Source: an uncultured Oscillospiraceae bacterium (GTDB lineage Bacteria; Bacillota; Clostridia; Oscillospirales; Oscillospiraceae). Taken from it: DNA of 64,000 nucleotides. The stretch's first letter is position 1; every line of letters starts with the position of its first letter. The notes beneath the pieces were generated by a model. The model ran no database searches. It had not been told where the DNA came from and was given only the letters and a program-made list of their open reading frames with translations. Both the position numbers and the translations under genes were made by a program. Shown one piece after another: positions 57,474 to 64,000 of this stretch. Where the stretch lies: the NCBI GenBank assembly GCA_934654755.1, contig CAKUGQ010000011.1, positions 7,783-71,782 on the forward strand, read 5' to 3'.

Positions 57474-57514
57474 AATAAGCGTATCATTAGAAATAGTGAT
57501 ACGCTTATTTTTTT
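57474..57514 (+). terminator. Intrinsic terminator near the element's left end
   Basis: AATAAGCGTATCA pairs with TGATACGCTTATT around TTAGAAATAG, followed by T tract. It insulates the element from ppdK read-through. Confidence 0.85.
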
Positions 57515-57528
57515 ATCTCTTTGCAAAG

Positions 57529-57557
57529 TTGTTCTTCCCTCTGCTCTTTTATATAAT
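57529..57557 (+). promoter_or_regulatory. Sigma-A-like promoter at the start of the element operon
   Basis: TTGTTC (57529-57534), 17-base spacer, TATAAT (57552-57557), 24 bases before the small ORF. Confidence 0.7.
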
Positions 57558-57581
57558 AAGATTAGCAAGGAGGTCGAGCGT

Positions 57582-57761
57582 ATGAAAGACAAAACCACTC
57601 ATCTATATGTAGACAGTCACGAAAGGACGCTGATATTACATAGCCTTGTGGAGCTGAAAAACGCTCTCATACGGCAAGGCAGATATACGGACTGCATTGA
57701 CGAACTCATTTTCAAGGTAGCTAATGCACCCGTCAAGAAAATGAAAATCGAATATGTCTAA
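57582..57761 (+). CDS. Small element-encoded protein of unknown function (59 aa)
   Basis: Begins ATG after GCAAGGAGGT, a very strong ribosome site. The product starts MKDKTTHLYVDSHERTLIL, continues with SLVELKNALIRQGRYTDCID, and ends KKMKIEYV. The helix-loop-helix pattern L-x-x-L-x-x-x-L-I-x-Q-G-R-Y-T-D resembles short proteins often placed before parA in Clostridia conjugative elements (from memory). No known domain. It is followed by a terminator. Confidence 0.75.
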   Translation: MKDKTTHLYVDSHERTLILHSLVELKNALIRQGRYTDCIDELIFKVANAPVKKMKIEYV

Positions 57762-57776
57762 GGCAATTCAAGAGTG

Positions 57777-57815
57777 AGCCGCTTATTCTTTTCCATAAGA
57801 GTAAGCGGCTTTTTT
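57777..57815 (+). terminator. Intrinsic terminator after the small ORF
   Basis: AGCCGCTTATTCTT pairs with AAGAGTAAGCGGCT around TTCCAT, then TTTTT. It may only partly separate the small ORF from parA. Confidence 0.82.
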
Positions 57816-57885
57816 GCGTTCTCTGTACGATTTACATAGCCGCCTTGACAAAGCGGCTAAATCTATGCGAAAGGAGGACGCAGCT

Positions 57886-58713
57886 ATGTCAAATTGCAAA
57901 GTGATTGCTCTGACCAACCAGAAAGGCGGTGTTGGCAAGACCACAACGGCGGTCAATCTGGGTGTGGGTCTGGCGAAGCAAGGAAAAAGAGTGCTGTTGA
58001 TTGACGCCGATGCACAGGCAAATCTCACAATGGCTCTGGGTTACAGCCGACCAGACGATTTACCCATTACGCTCTCCACAATAATGCAGAACATCATAGA
58101 CGATAAATCTTTTGATGTTTCGCAAGGAATTTTATCCCACAGCGAGGGCGTTGACCTGCTTCCGTCAAACATTGAGTTATCGGGCTTTGAAGTAAGGCTA
58201 ATCAATGCGATGAGCCGTGAGCGTGTTCTGAAAACCTATGTGAATGAGGTTAAGAAAAACTACGATTATGTGCTTATTGACTGTATGCCGAGCTTAGGTA
58301 TGATAACCATTAACGCATTGGCGGCGGCTGACAGCGTGGTTATCCCAACACAGCCCCACTATCTTTCTGCAAAAGGCTTAGAGCTGTTGCTTCGCTCCGT
58401 GTCAATGGTCAAGCGGCAAATCAATCCCAAACTCAGAATTGACGGTATCTTAATGACAATGGTTATGCCCCGTACCAACATTTCAAAAGAAATCACGGCG
58501 ACGGTCAAGAGTGCCTACGGTCAGAAAATCAAGGTGTTTGATACCGAGATACCTCATTCTATCCGTGCGGTGGAAGCAACCGCAGAGGGTAAAAGCATTT
58601 TCGCCTACGACAAAGGCGGCAAGGTTGCCGCAGCGTATGAACAGTTCTCAAAGGAGGTGGCAGAGCTTGGCGAGAAACAGAGAAACCAAAATCGAGCTGA
58701 CCGCTTACGATGA
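57886..58713 (+). CDS. parA: ParA-family partitioning ATPase
   Basis: 275 residues from the ATG after AAGGAGG. Deviant Walker A is NQKGGVGKTTTA (residues 11-22) with the signature Lys, followed by VLLIDADAQANLTMALG and YVLIDCMPSLGMITINA (Walker B). No N-terminal DNA-binding domain, so it is the Soj/type Ib form. On conjugative elements ParA with ParB helps to keep the excised circle. It overlaps parB by 47 bases. Confidence 0.93.
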   Translation: MSNCKVIALTNQKGGVGKTTTAVNLGVGLAKQGKRVLLIDADAQANLTMALGYSRPDDLPITLSTIMQNIIDDKSFDVSQGILSHSEGVDLLPSNIELSGFEVRLINAMSRERVLKTYVNEVKKNYDYVLIDCMPSLGMITINALAAADSVVIPTQPHYLSAKGLELLLRSVSMVKRQINPKLRIDGILMTMVMPRTNISKEITATVKSAYGQKIKVFDTEIPHSIRAVEATAEGKSIFAYDKGGKVAAAYEQFSKEVAELGEKQRNQNRADRLR

Positions 58714-59611
58714 CCTGTTCCAGACGGACGAAAGCCGTGCGGAAGCAGCTTTAAGCAAGATACGGGATATTCCCCTGTCGGAGATTGACGAGTTTCCAGA
58801 CCACCCATTCAAGGTTTTAATGGACGAGGATATGGAACAGCTTGTCGAGAGCGTGAAACGGAACGGCGTAATGACCCCTGCTACCGTGCGTTTGAAAGAG
58901 GACGGGCGGTATGAGCTTATCAGCGGTCACAGACGAAAAAAGGCTTGTGAGCTTGCAGGGCTTGAAACCCTCAAATGCGAGGTCAAAGACCTTACCCGTG
59001 ATGAAGCCATTATCATTATGGTGGAAAGCAATCTGCAAAGGTCTGTTATTCTGCCGAGTGAAAAAGCCTTTGCCTACAAAATGCGGCTTGAAGCGATGAA
59101 GCGGCAAGGTCAACGAAGCGATTTAACTTCGTCGCCATTGGCGACTAAGTTACAAAGTGGGCGTTCCGATACGGAGTTAGGCGAACTTGTTGGCGAGAGC
59201 AAAGACCAAATCCGTCGTTTTATCCGCTTGACCGAGCTTGTACCCGAAATTCTCCAAATGGTAGATGAAAAGCAGATTGCTTTCCGTCCTGCGGTGGAGA
59301 TTTCCTATCTTGCCGAGGAACAGCAATACACCTTGCTTGAAGCGATGAGCTATAACGACGCTACTCCCTCATTGGCGCAGGCTATCAAAATGAAGAAGTT
59401 TAACCAAGACGGAAAGCTGACGGACGAGGTTATCCAATCCATTATGGAGGAAGAAAAGCCAAACCAAAAGGAAAAGCCTGCTTTCCGTGACGAACGGATA
59501 ACCAAGCTCATTCCGAAAACCGTTCCCAAAGGACAGGAAACGGATTTTGTTGTCAAGGCGTTGGAGTTTTACAACCGACACCTGCAACGGAACAAAGCGC
59601 ACGAAAGATAG
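58667..59611 (+). CDS. parB: ParB/RepB-Spo0J family partition protein
   Basis: 314 residues from a TTG at 58667, chosen for the AAAGGAGG nine bases upstream inside parA and because the family's N-terminus (ARNRETKIELTAYDDLF) starts there. The ParB nuclease-like box is ELISGHRRKKACELAG with MVESNLQRSVILPSEKAFA, including the GHRR motif. A helix-turn-helix follows (SDTELGELVGESKDQIRRFIRL). A C-terminal dimerisation region ends the protein. It should bind a parS-like site; the 190-base gap after it carries two copies of GATAGCCGCA. Confidence 0.9.
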   Translation: MARNRETKIELTAYDDLFQTDESRAEAALSKIRDIPLSEIDEFPDHPFKVLMDEDMEQLVESVKRNGVMTPATVRLKEDGRYELISGHRRKKACELAGLETLKCEVKDLTRDEAIIIMVESNLQRSVILPSEKAFAYKMRLEAMKRQGQRSDLTSSPLATKLQSGRSDTELGELVGESKDQIRRFIRLTELVPEILQMVDEKQIAFRPAVEISYLAEEQQYTLLEAMSYNDATPSLAQAIKMKKFNQDGKLTDEVIQSIMEEEKPNQKEKPAFRDERITKLIPKTVPKGQETDFVVKALEFYNRHLQRNKAHER

Positions 59612-59753
59612 CCGCACACCGAGGGCAAGGTCTGCCTGTTTGCGTGGATAGCCGCATTTTGCGCTTCCCCCTCTCCACACCTCACCCCCTAACTACTGCC
59701 AAGACTATCCGAGAAAAGAATATCTGCAATATCTCGCAAATCGGTTTGTACCT

Positions 59754-59782
59754 TTGAGGACTTCTGATGTTTTTCGTATAAT
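59754..59782 (+). promoter_or_regulatory. Sigma-A promoter of the lipoprotein gene
   Basis: TTGAGG (59754-59759), 17-base spacer, TATAAT (59777-59782). Confidence 0.72.
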
Positions 59783-59803
59783 GAAGCCGTAAAGGAGGTC
59801 GAT

Positions 59804-60478
59804 ATGATGAGAAAATCAATGTTTGCAGCGCTTCTTGTGCTGATAATGCTGCTATGTGGCTGCTCCGATGTTTCAACAGCCCCCACACTGAATGATGAAA
59901 GTGAGCTTGTGACGGAAACCGAAGCTACTGCCGAAGCCGAAAGCACCAAGAGCATTTATTCCTCGGAAAGTAATGAGAGCAAAGCTCCAGAAACGAGTGC
60001 GGCGCTTGAAACTGCCGCAAAGGTAACGGAGTGTGAGCCTGTTCAGAGTGAAACGGTAAGGCAAACCGAGCCTGCCAAGCAGAGTGAAGCAGAAACACCT
60101 GCAACGAAATCCACTACGGAAAATAATAATCCGCCGCCTACGGAAACACCGACACAAACCGCTTCCGAAAACACAAAGACAGCCTATGATTTTGAGTTCG
60201 ATATGGAAGCGATAAAGGCGGATTGTATCAGTATCGGTCAGTCAATGGGGCTTCGTTTGGATACCTCTCTCACTCCGAGCAACGCAAGCTGGTGGAATCC
60301 CGTAACGGCGTCACGGAGCAATCAAGGCGAAATTCTAAAGCAAAGCCTTGAAAGCTATATCAAGTTTCATACCGCTGAAAATCTCAGCGCATACGGAATT
60401 GATGAAATCTCAGAATTTAATATTTGCTGCGAAGCAAAAGGAAACGGCGAATATCTGATTTACTTTCTTTTTGCATAA
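59804..60478 (+). CDS. Element-encoded lipoprotein with a Thr/Glu/Ser-rich linker
   Basis: 224 residues, AAAGGAGG upstream; a second ATG one codon later is equally possible. The signal peptide ends at LLCGCS, a lipobox with Cys20. Residues ~21-125 are a low-complexity acidic linker (TETEATAEAESTKS, TPATKSTTENNN). The ~95-residue C-terminal domain begins FDMEAIKADCISIGQSMGL and is not recognised, but its position after parB and before the surface protein is repeated in related elements (from memory). It is probably displayed on the outer face of the membrane. Confidence 0.78.
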   Translation: MMRKSMFAALLVLIMLLCGCSDVSTAPTLNDESELVTETEATAEAESTKSIYSSESNESKAPETSAALETAAKVTECEPVQSETVRQTEPAKQSEAETPATKSTTENNNPPPTETPTQTASENTKTAYDFEFDMEAIKADCISIGQSMGLRLDTSLTPSNASWWNPVTASRSNQGEILKQSLESYIKFHTAENLSAYGIDEISEFNICCEAKGNGEYLIYFLFA

Positions 60479-60493
60479 GTGGCAGCAAGGCTT

Positions 60494-60526
60494 ATCCCTC
60501 TGTTTCAAAAACAGGGGGATTTTTTA
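60494..60526 (+). terminator. Intrinsic terminator after the lipoprotein gene
   Basis: ATCCCTCTGTTT pairs with AAACAGGGGGAT around CAAA, then six T. It lies before the surface-protein gene. Confidence 0.82.
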
Positions 60527-60560
60527 TACCCAAAATCAAGAAAGGACGGTTTAACAGTCT

Positions 60561-63500
60561 ATGAAAACAAAGTTTAAGAAGAACGGAAGGCGGCTTCTGG
60601 CGGCTATCCTCTGCCTTGTTATGGCGGTTATGGCATTGCCGATGTCCGCCTTTGCGTGGACAAGCGAGGAAGGCGTTAGCTGCACTTCCTCATTCGGGGA
60701 CTACTATGTCGGCTCTGACGGAGGATACTATCGCAGCAAATCCTCTTATTCGTTCATCGTGTACGACAGCGACGGCAACACCTCTGTAAGAACAATCAGC
60801 GCAGGCAACGCCAAGCGCAAATACCTGATGACCGACAGCAGCGGAACGCACCAAGTTTACTGCGTGGAGTCGGGTATTGACTTTAATACGGGAAACAGCT
60901 ATGTATCCCAGAACGGCAAAAACAGCTCCTATTTTCGCAAGCTGCCTACCGAAGCGCAGTTCGGCGTAATGATGGCTCTGATGTATGGTTGGCACGAGGG
61001 AAAATCCTCGCCCGTTGCGGGCACGAACACAGATGATTATGCGTTTGCGACCCAAACGATTATCTGGGAATATCAGCAGCAGCTCCGCACAAGCCCGTCC
61101 GACCTGCACAGCGCAAACGGCATTGATGCGGACACTTACTGCTATTCCCTAAAGGGCAGACCTGCCGAGAAGTGTTATGACTGGATTTTGTCGCAGATGG
61201 CAAGCCACTATACCATTCCGAGCTTTGCCGCAAGAAATCAGAACAAGGCAGACACCTATACGCTCAAGTATAATCCCGACAAGCAGAATTACAGCTTGAC
61301 CCTTACCGACACAAACAACACCCTCGCCAATCTAAGCCTTTCGGCAAGCGGCATTAAGGTATCCAGAAGCGGAAATCAGTACACCTTTACAAGCGACAAA
61401 ATGATTATCTCTCCAATTACGGTATCCGCACAGAAAGCCGTTAATCTGGATTGCGACGAGATGCTTATCTGGGGCTGCGTAGGCAAGCAAACAATGGTTT
61501 CGGGAGCTTCCGACCCTGTATATTTCTATTTCAAACTTGATACCGAAACCTACGGAACAGGTCTTATCAAAAAGACATCTGAGGACGGTGTTGTATCTGG
61601 CATCAAATTCAATATTTCTGGTAACGGCGTAAATCAAACCGTCGTGACCAAAGCAGACGGCATGGTAGATATTTCTTTGATGCCGGGGGTCTACACCGTC
61701 ACAGAGCAGCCGATTGACCGATATGAGCCGCAGAATGTTCAGAGAATTACTATCGTAAGCGGTCACACCTCTACCGTGACCTTCAGCAATACGCTGAAGC
61801 GTGGCAGTCTGGAGATTATCAAAAGCTCCGAGGACAATCTGGTGGAGGGCGTGAAATTCCATCTTTACGGCACATCTTTAAGCGGTCTGCCCGTTGATGA
61901 ATACGCCGTGACCGACGCAAACGGCGTTGCAAGATTTGAAAATGTGCTTATCAGCGGCACTACACCTTATACCGTAGAGGAAATTGATACGGCGGTGCGC
62001 TATGTCGTTCCCGCTTCCCAGACAGCGCCTATCGAATGGGAAAAGGTGACGAGCCGCAGCTTGACAAACATTCTCAAAAAATTCAATGTGACCGTAACGA
62101 AATCCGATGCAGAAACGGGTACGGCGCAGGGCGACGCTTCTCTTGCGGGTGCAGTCTACGGCATTTATAAGGGTGAAGAACTCATTGACACCTACACGAC
62201 AGATAAAAACGGTCAGTTTACAACGAAGTATTATGTATGCGGCAACGATTGGATTGTCCGAGAAATCAGCCCGTCTGAGGGCTATCTGCTTGACAGAACA
62301 ATCCACAGGGTCGGCGCAGAGCCAGAGCTTTACACCGTGGAGTTTAACTCTACCGCAAATGATGTGACCGAGCAGGTCATCAAGGGCAATATCGCCATTA
62401 TCAAGCATACCGACAACGGCGAAACGCAGATTGAAACGCCCGAAACAGGCGCAGCCTTTGAAGTATTCCGCAAGGCGGCAGGCAGCTTTGACGCCGCAAA
62501 GGAAACCGAGCGAGATATTCTCACTTGTGATGAAAACGGCTTTGCCCAGACAAAGGATATGCCTTACGGTATCTACACCGTCCGCCAGACCTCTGGTTGG
62601 GAGGGGCGTGAGCTGATGAAGCCCTTTGATGTGTTTATCAGCAAGGACGGTCAGACCTACCGCTATCTTATCAACAACGCAAACTTTGAAAGCTATATCA
62701 AGGTCGTGAAGAAAGATGCGGAAACAGGCAACACCATTCCGTATGCAGGCGCAGGCTTCCAGATTTACGACCCGAACGGAAACCTTGTGACAATGACCTT
62801 CACCTATCCCGAAGTGACGACCATTGACACCTTTTATACCACAGCCGACGGCGAGCTTATCACGCCGCAGACCTTGGAATACGGCAAGGGCTATTCTCTG
62901 GTTGAGGTACAAGCACCGTATGGCTATGTGCTGAACTCCGAGCCTGTCTATTTTGATGTGATGCAGGAAAACTCCGAGATTGACAGCGGTATTACCGTCA
63001 TTGAGGTAGTACGCTCCAATGTGGCGCAGAAAGGAACGATTACTGTATCCAAATCGGGCGAAGTGTTCAGCTCCGTCAATGAAACAGGCGGCTTGTATCA
63101 GCCTGTCTATGCGGTGCGTGGGCTTGAAGGCGCAGTCTATGAGATTTCCGCCGCCGAGGATATTTATACTCTGGACGGTACGCTCAGAGCTTCTAAGGGC
63201 GAGGTTGTCGATACCGTTTCCACAGGTGCAGACGGTACGGCGGTAAGCAAGGAACTCTATCTCGGAAAATACGAGGTCAAGGAAATCACTGCTCCGTTTG
63301 GAATGGTACTGAACGAGGAAACTCACGCCGTTGAGCTTGTATATGCGGGTCAGAATGTCGCTGTTACCGAAACCGCCACTTCTTTCTATAACGAAAGGCA
63401 GCGTGTAGAAATTGACCTTATCAAGCGCCTTATGACAGACGAAGCCTACGGCATTGGTAAGAACGGCGAAATTTTTGATGTAACCTTTGGCTTGTATGCG

Positions 63501-63968
63501 GAAAAGGAACTGACGGCGGCAGACGGCACGGTTATCCCTGCTGACGGTCTGATTGAGATTATCTCTCTTGACGAGAATGGAAACGGCAAGGTCAAAACCG
63601 ACCTGCCTATCGGGAGCTACTATGCAAAAGAGCTTGCGACCAATTCCGCATATATCTTGAACGGGCAGAAATATCCCGTCACTTTCGAGTATGCGGGACA
63701 GGAAACGGCTACTGTTCACATCACAGCCAACGACGGCGAAGCCATTGAGAATGACATCATTTACGGCTCTGTAAGCGGTAAGAAATCCGACGAGGACGGC
63801 AACGCTCTCGGCGGTGCGGTTATCGGCATTTTCAAGACAGGCACAGAGAAATTCACAACCGAAAACGCCATCCAGACTACCGTTACGGCTGCTGACGGCA
63901 GCTTTTCTTTTGAAAAAGTGCCGTATGCTGATGAGCCGCTGCGGTCTGGATACAAACGAGCATTTTGA
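60561..63968 (+). CDS. Thioester-domain surface adhesin with SpaA/Cna-B repeats, 3' end apparently disrupted
   Basis: 1135 residues. Signal peptide to about residue 32 (MSAFA-W). The N-terminal thioester domain has Cys101 in VYCVESG and Gln165 in ATQTIIWEY, the Cys-Gln pair of TIE adhesins that bond covalently to host protein amines. Then come at least six prealbumin/SpaA-type repeats from ~residue 335 (GVVSGIKFNISG, EGVKFHLYGT, AGAVYGIYKGE, TGAAFEVFRKA, AGAGFQIYDPNG, EGAVYEISAAE). The last repeat breaks off after FEKVPY and ends YKRAF; no LPxTG, Pro-rich wall region or membrane anchor follows. The +1 frame from 63925 reads a different protein. Confidence 0.85.
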   Translation: MKTKFKKNGRRLLAAILCLVMAVMALPMSAFAWTSEEGVSCTSSFGDYYVGSDGGYYRSKSSYSFIVYDSDGNTSVRTISAGNAKRKYLMTDSSGTHQVYCVESGIDFNTGNSYVSQNGKNSSYFRKLPTEAQFGVMMALMYGWHEGKSSPVAGTNTDDYAFATQTIIWEYQQQLRTSPSDLHSANGIDADTYCYSLKGRPAEKCYDWILSQMASHYTIPSFAARNQNKADTYTLKYNPDKQNYSLTLTDTNNTLANLSLSASGIKVSRSGNQYTFTSDKMIISPITVSAQKAVNLDCDEMLIWGCVGKQTMVSGASDPVYFYFKLDTETYGTGLIKKTSEDGVVSGIKFNISGNGVNQTVVTKADGMVDISLMPGVYTVTEQPIDRYEPQNVQRITIVSGHTSTVTFSNTLKRGSLEIIKSSEDNLVEGVKFHLYGTSLSGLPVDEYAVTDANGVARFENVLISGTTPYTVEEIDTAVRYVVPASQTAPIEWEKVTSRSLTNILKKFNVTVTKSDAETGTAQGDASLAGAVYGIYKGEELIDTYTTDKNGQFTTKYYVCGNDWIVREISPSEGYLLDRTIHRVGAEPELYTVEFNSTANDVTEQVIKGNIAIIKHTDNGETQIETPETGAAFEVFRKAAGSFDAAKETERDILTCDENGFAQTKDMPYGIYTVRQTSGWEGRELMKPFDVFISKDGQTYRYLINNANFESYIKVVKKDAETGNTIPYAGAGFQIYDPNGNLVTMTFTYPEVTTIDTFYTTADGELITPQTLEYGKGYSLVEVQAPYGYVLNSEPVYFDVMQENSEIDSGITVIEVVRSNVAQKGTITVSKSGEVFSSVNETGGLYQPVYAVRGLEGAVYEISAAEDIYTLDGTLRASKGEVVDTVSTGADGTAVSKELYLGKYEVKEITAPFGMVLNEETHAVELVYAGQNVAVTETATSFYNERQRVEIDLIKRLMTDEAYGIGKNGEIFDVTFGLYAEKELTAADGTVIPADGLIEIISLDENGNGKVKTDLPIGSYYAKELATNSAYILNGQKYPVTFEYAGQETATVHITANDGEAIENDIIYGSVSGKKSDEDGNALGGAVIGIFKTGTEKFTTENAIQTTVTAADGSFSFEKVPYADEPLRSGYKRAF

Positions 63969-64000
63969 CCGAGAGGATTTTGAGGGCATTATCAATTTCA
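63925..64000 (+). CDS. Start or fragment of a second element gene overlapping the adhesin end (3' partial)
   Basis: In the frame of ATG 63925/63931 the last bases read RCGLDTNEHFDREDFEGIINF. From memory, this resembles a G-x-D-T-x-E-x-F-x-x-x-x-F-E-G-I-x-x-F segment seen in accessory proteins of Clostridia conjugative elements (DUF4316-like context). There is no good ribosome site, and the similar segment lies internally in those proteins, so this may be a fused fragment rather than a true start. Confidence 0.4.
   Translation, partial: MLMSRCGLDTNEHFDREDFEGIINF

Larger units (their letters stand above)
57332..64000. mobile_element. End segment of a putative integrative conjugative element (continues beyond the window)
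   Basis: From the ppdK stop on, base composition drops from GC-rich to distinctly AT-richer, codon use changes (more A/T-ending codons) and gene content becomes element-like: a 59-residue ORF, parA, parB, a lipoprotein and a thioester/SpaA surface protein. This order is familiar from Clostridia conjugative elements. No integrase, relaxase or second att site is inside the window, so the type and the exact left end are inferred. The first 140 bases contain only a short unassigned open frame (57336-57461). Confidence 0.7.

Overview
The window reads as chromosomal DNA of a high-GC, low-redundancy Clostridia-type Firmicute, probably a gut Oscillospirales-like organism. This rests on several features: a GerW-type sporulation protein, S-layer homology (SLH) domains, group II ECF vitamin transporter S components with their own riboswitches, a FakA/FakB fatty-acid kinase system, a MetV-MetF pair, a bacterial-microcompartment ethanolamine locus, and nearly canonical sigma-A promoters with 17-bp spacers. 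The species call is inference. The last ~6.7 kb is visibly more AT-rich and looks like one end of an integrated conjugative element.

Layout. 1-2387 (+): tail of an adenylate-forming acyl ligase fused to an acyl carrier domain, two PlsC-type acyltransferases and a free acyl carrier protein. 2545-4379 (-): polysaccharide deacetylase and an alpha/beta hydrolase with a Cys in the nucleophile position. 4616-9089 (+): two FakB (DegV) proteins, FakA and PlsX, a route from exogenous fatty acid to acyl-phosphate. 9465-12526: glycosyltransferase-GtrA fusion and two alpha/beta hydrolases. 12534-13560 (-): GerW and a DUF2953 protein. 13669-16872 (+): THF riboswitch, two folate-type S components and FolC. 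16985-18470 (-): TPP riboswitch, thiT, thiN. 18464-19230 (+): a DEDDh exonuclease. 19488-21242 (-): argS. 21422-24863 (+): bioY, trkA, trkH, followed by a TSCPD protein. 25222-25815 (-): preQ1-I riboswitch and queT. 25839-30754 (+): nucleoside-type BMP/ABC importer. 30793-33464 (+): DUF1538 membrane protein, tandem PII-like protein, DUF2500 protein. 33804-43353 (-): eleven-gene eut operon. 43512-48377 (+): CFI-box zinc-ribbon protein and a 1267-residue SLH-anchored subtilase. 48574-52583 (+): glnA, metV-metF, HAD phosphatase. 52644-53264 (+): five tRNA genes (Gly, Arg, His, Gln, Lys). 53357-54352 (-): lplA. 54583-57331 (+): ppdK. 57332-64000: mobile-element segment with a small ORF, parA, parB, a lipoprotein and a thioester-domain/SpaA-repeat surface protein whose 3' end looks disrupted.

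Themes. Vitamin salvage is heavily represented: folate, thiamine, biotin and queuosine-precursor S components, three of them behind riboswitches, with no energising EcfA/EcfT module here, so they probably share one encoded elsewhere. Lipid acylation is the second theme: the ligase/ACP/PlsC cluster and the Fak-PlsX cluster lie a few kb apart. The eut operon encodes uptake, ammonia-lyase, reactivation, adenosyltransferase, aldehyde and alcohol dehydrogenases and three shell proteins, but no regulator. Intergenic spaces at about 2.4-2.6, 9.1-9.4, 19.3-19.4 and 33.6-33.8 kb hold a dispersed family of hairpin repeats with conserved ends and self-complementary variable centres.

All family calls come from reading translated motifs and lengths; no database search was run.
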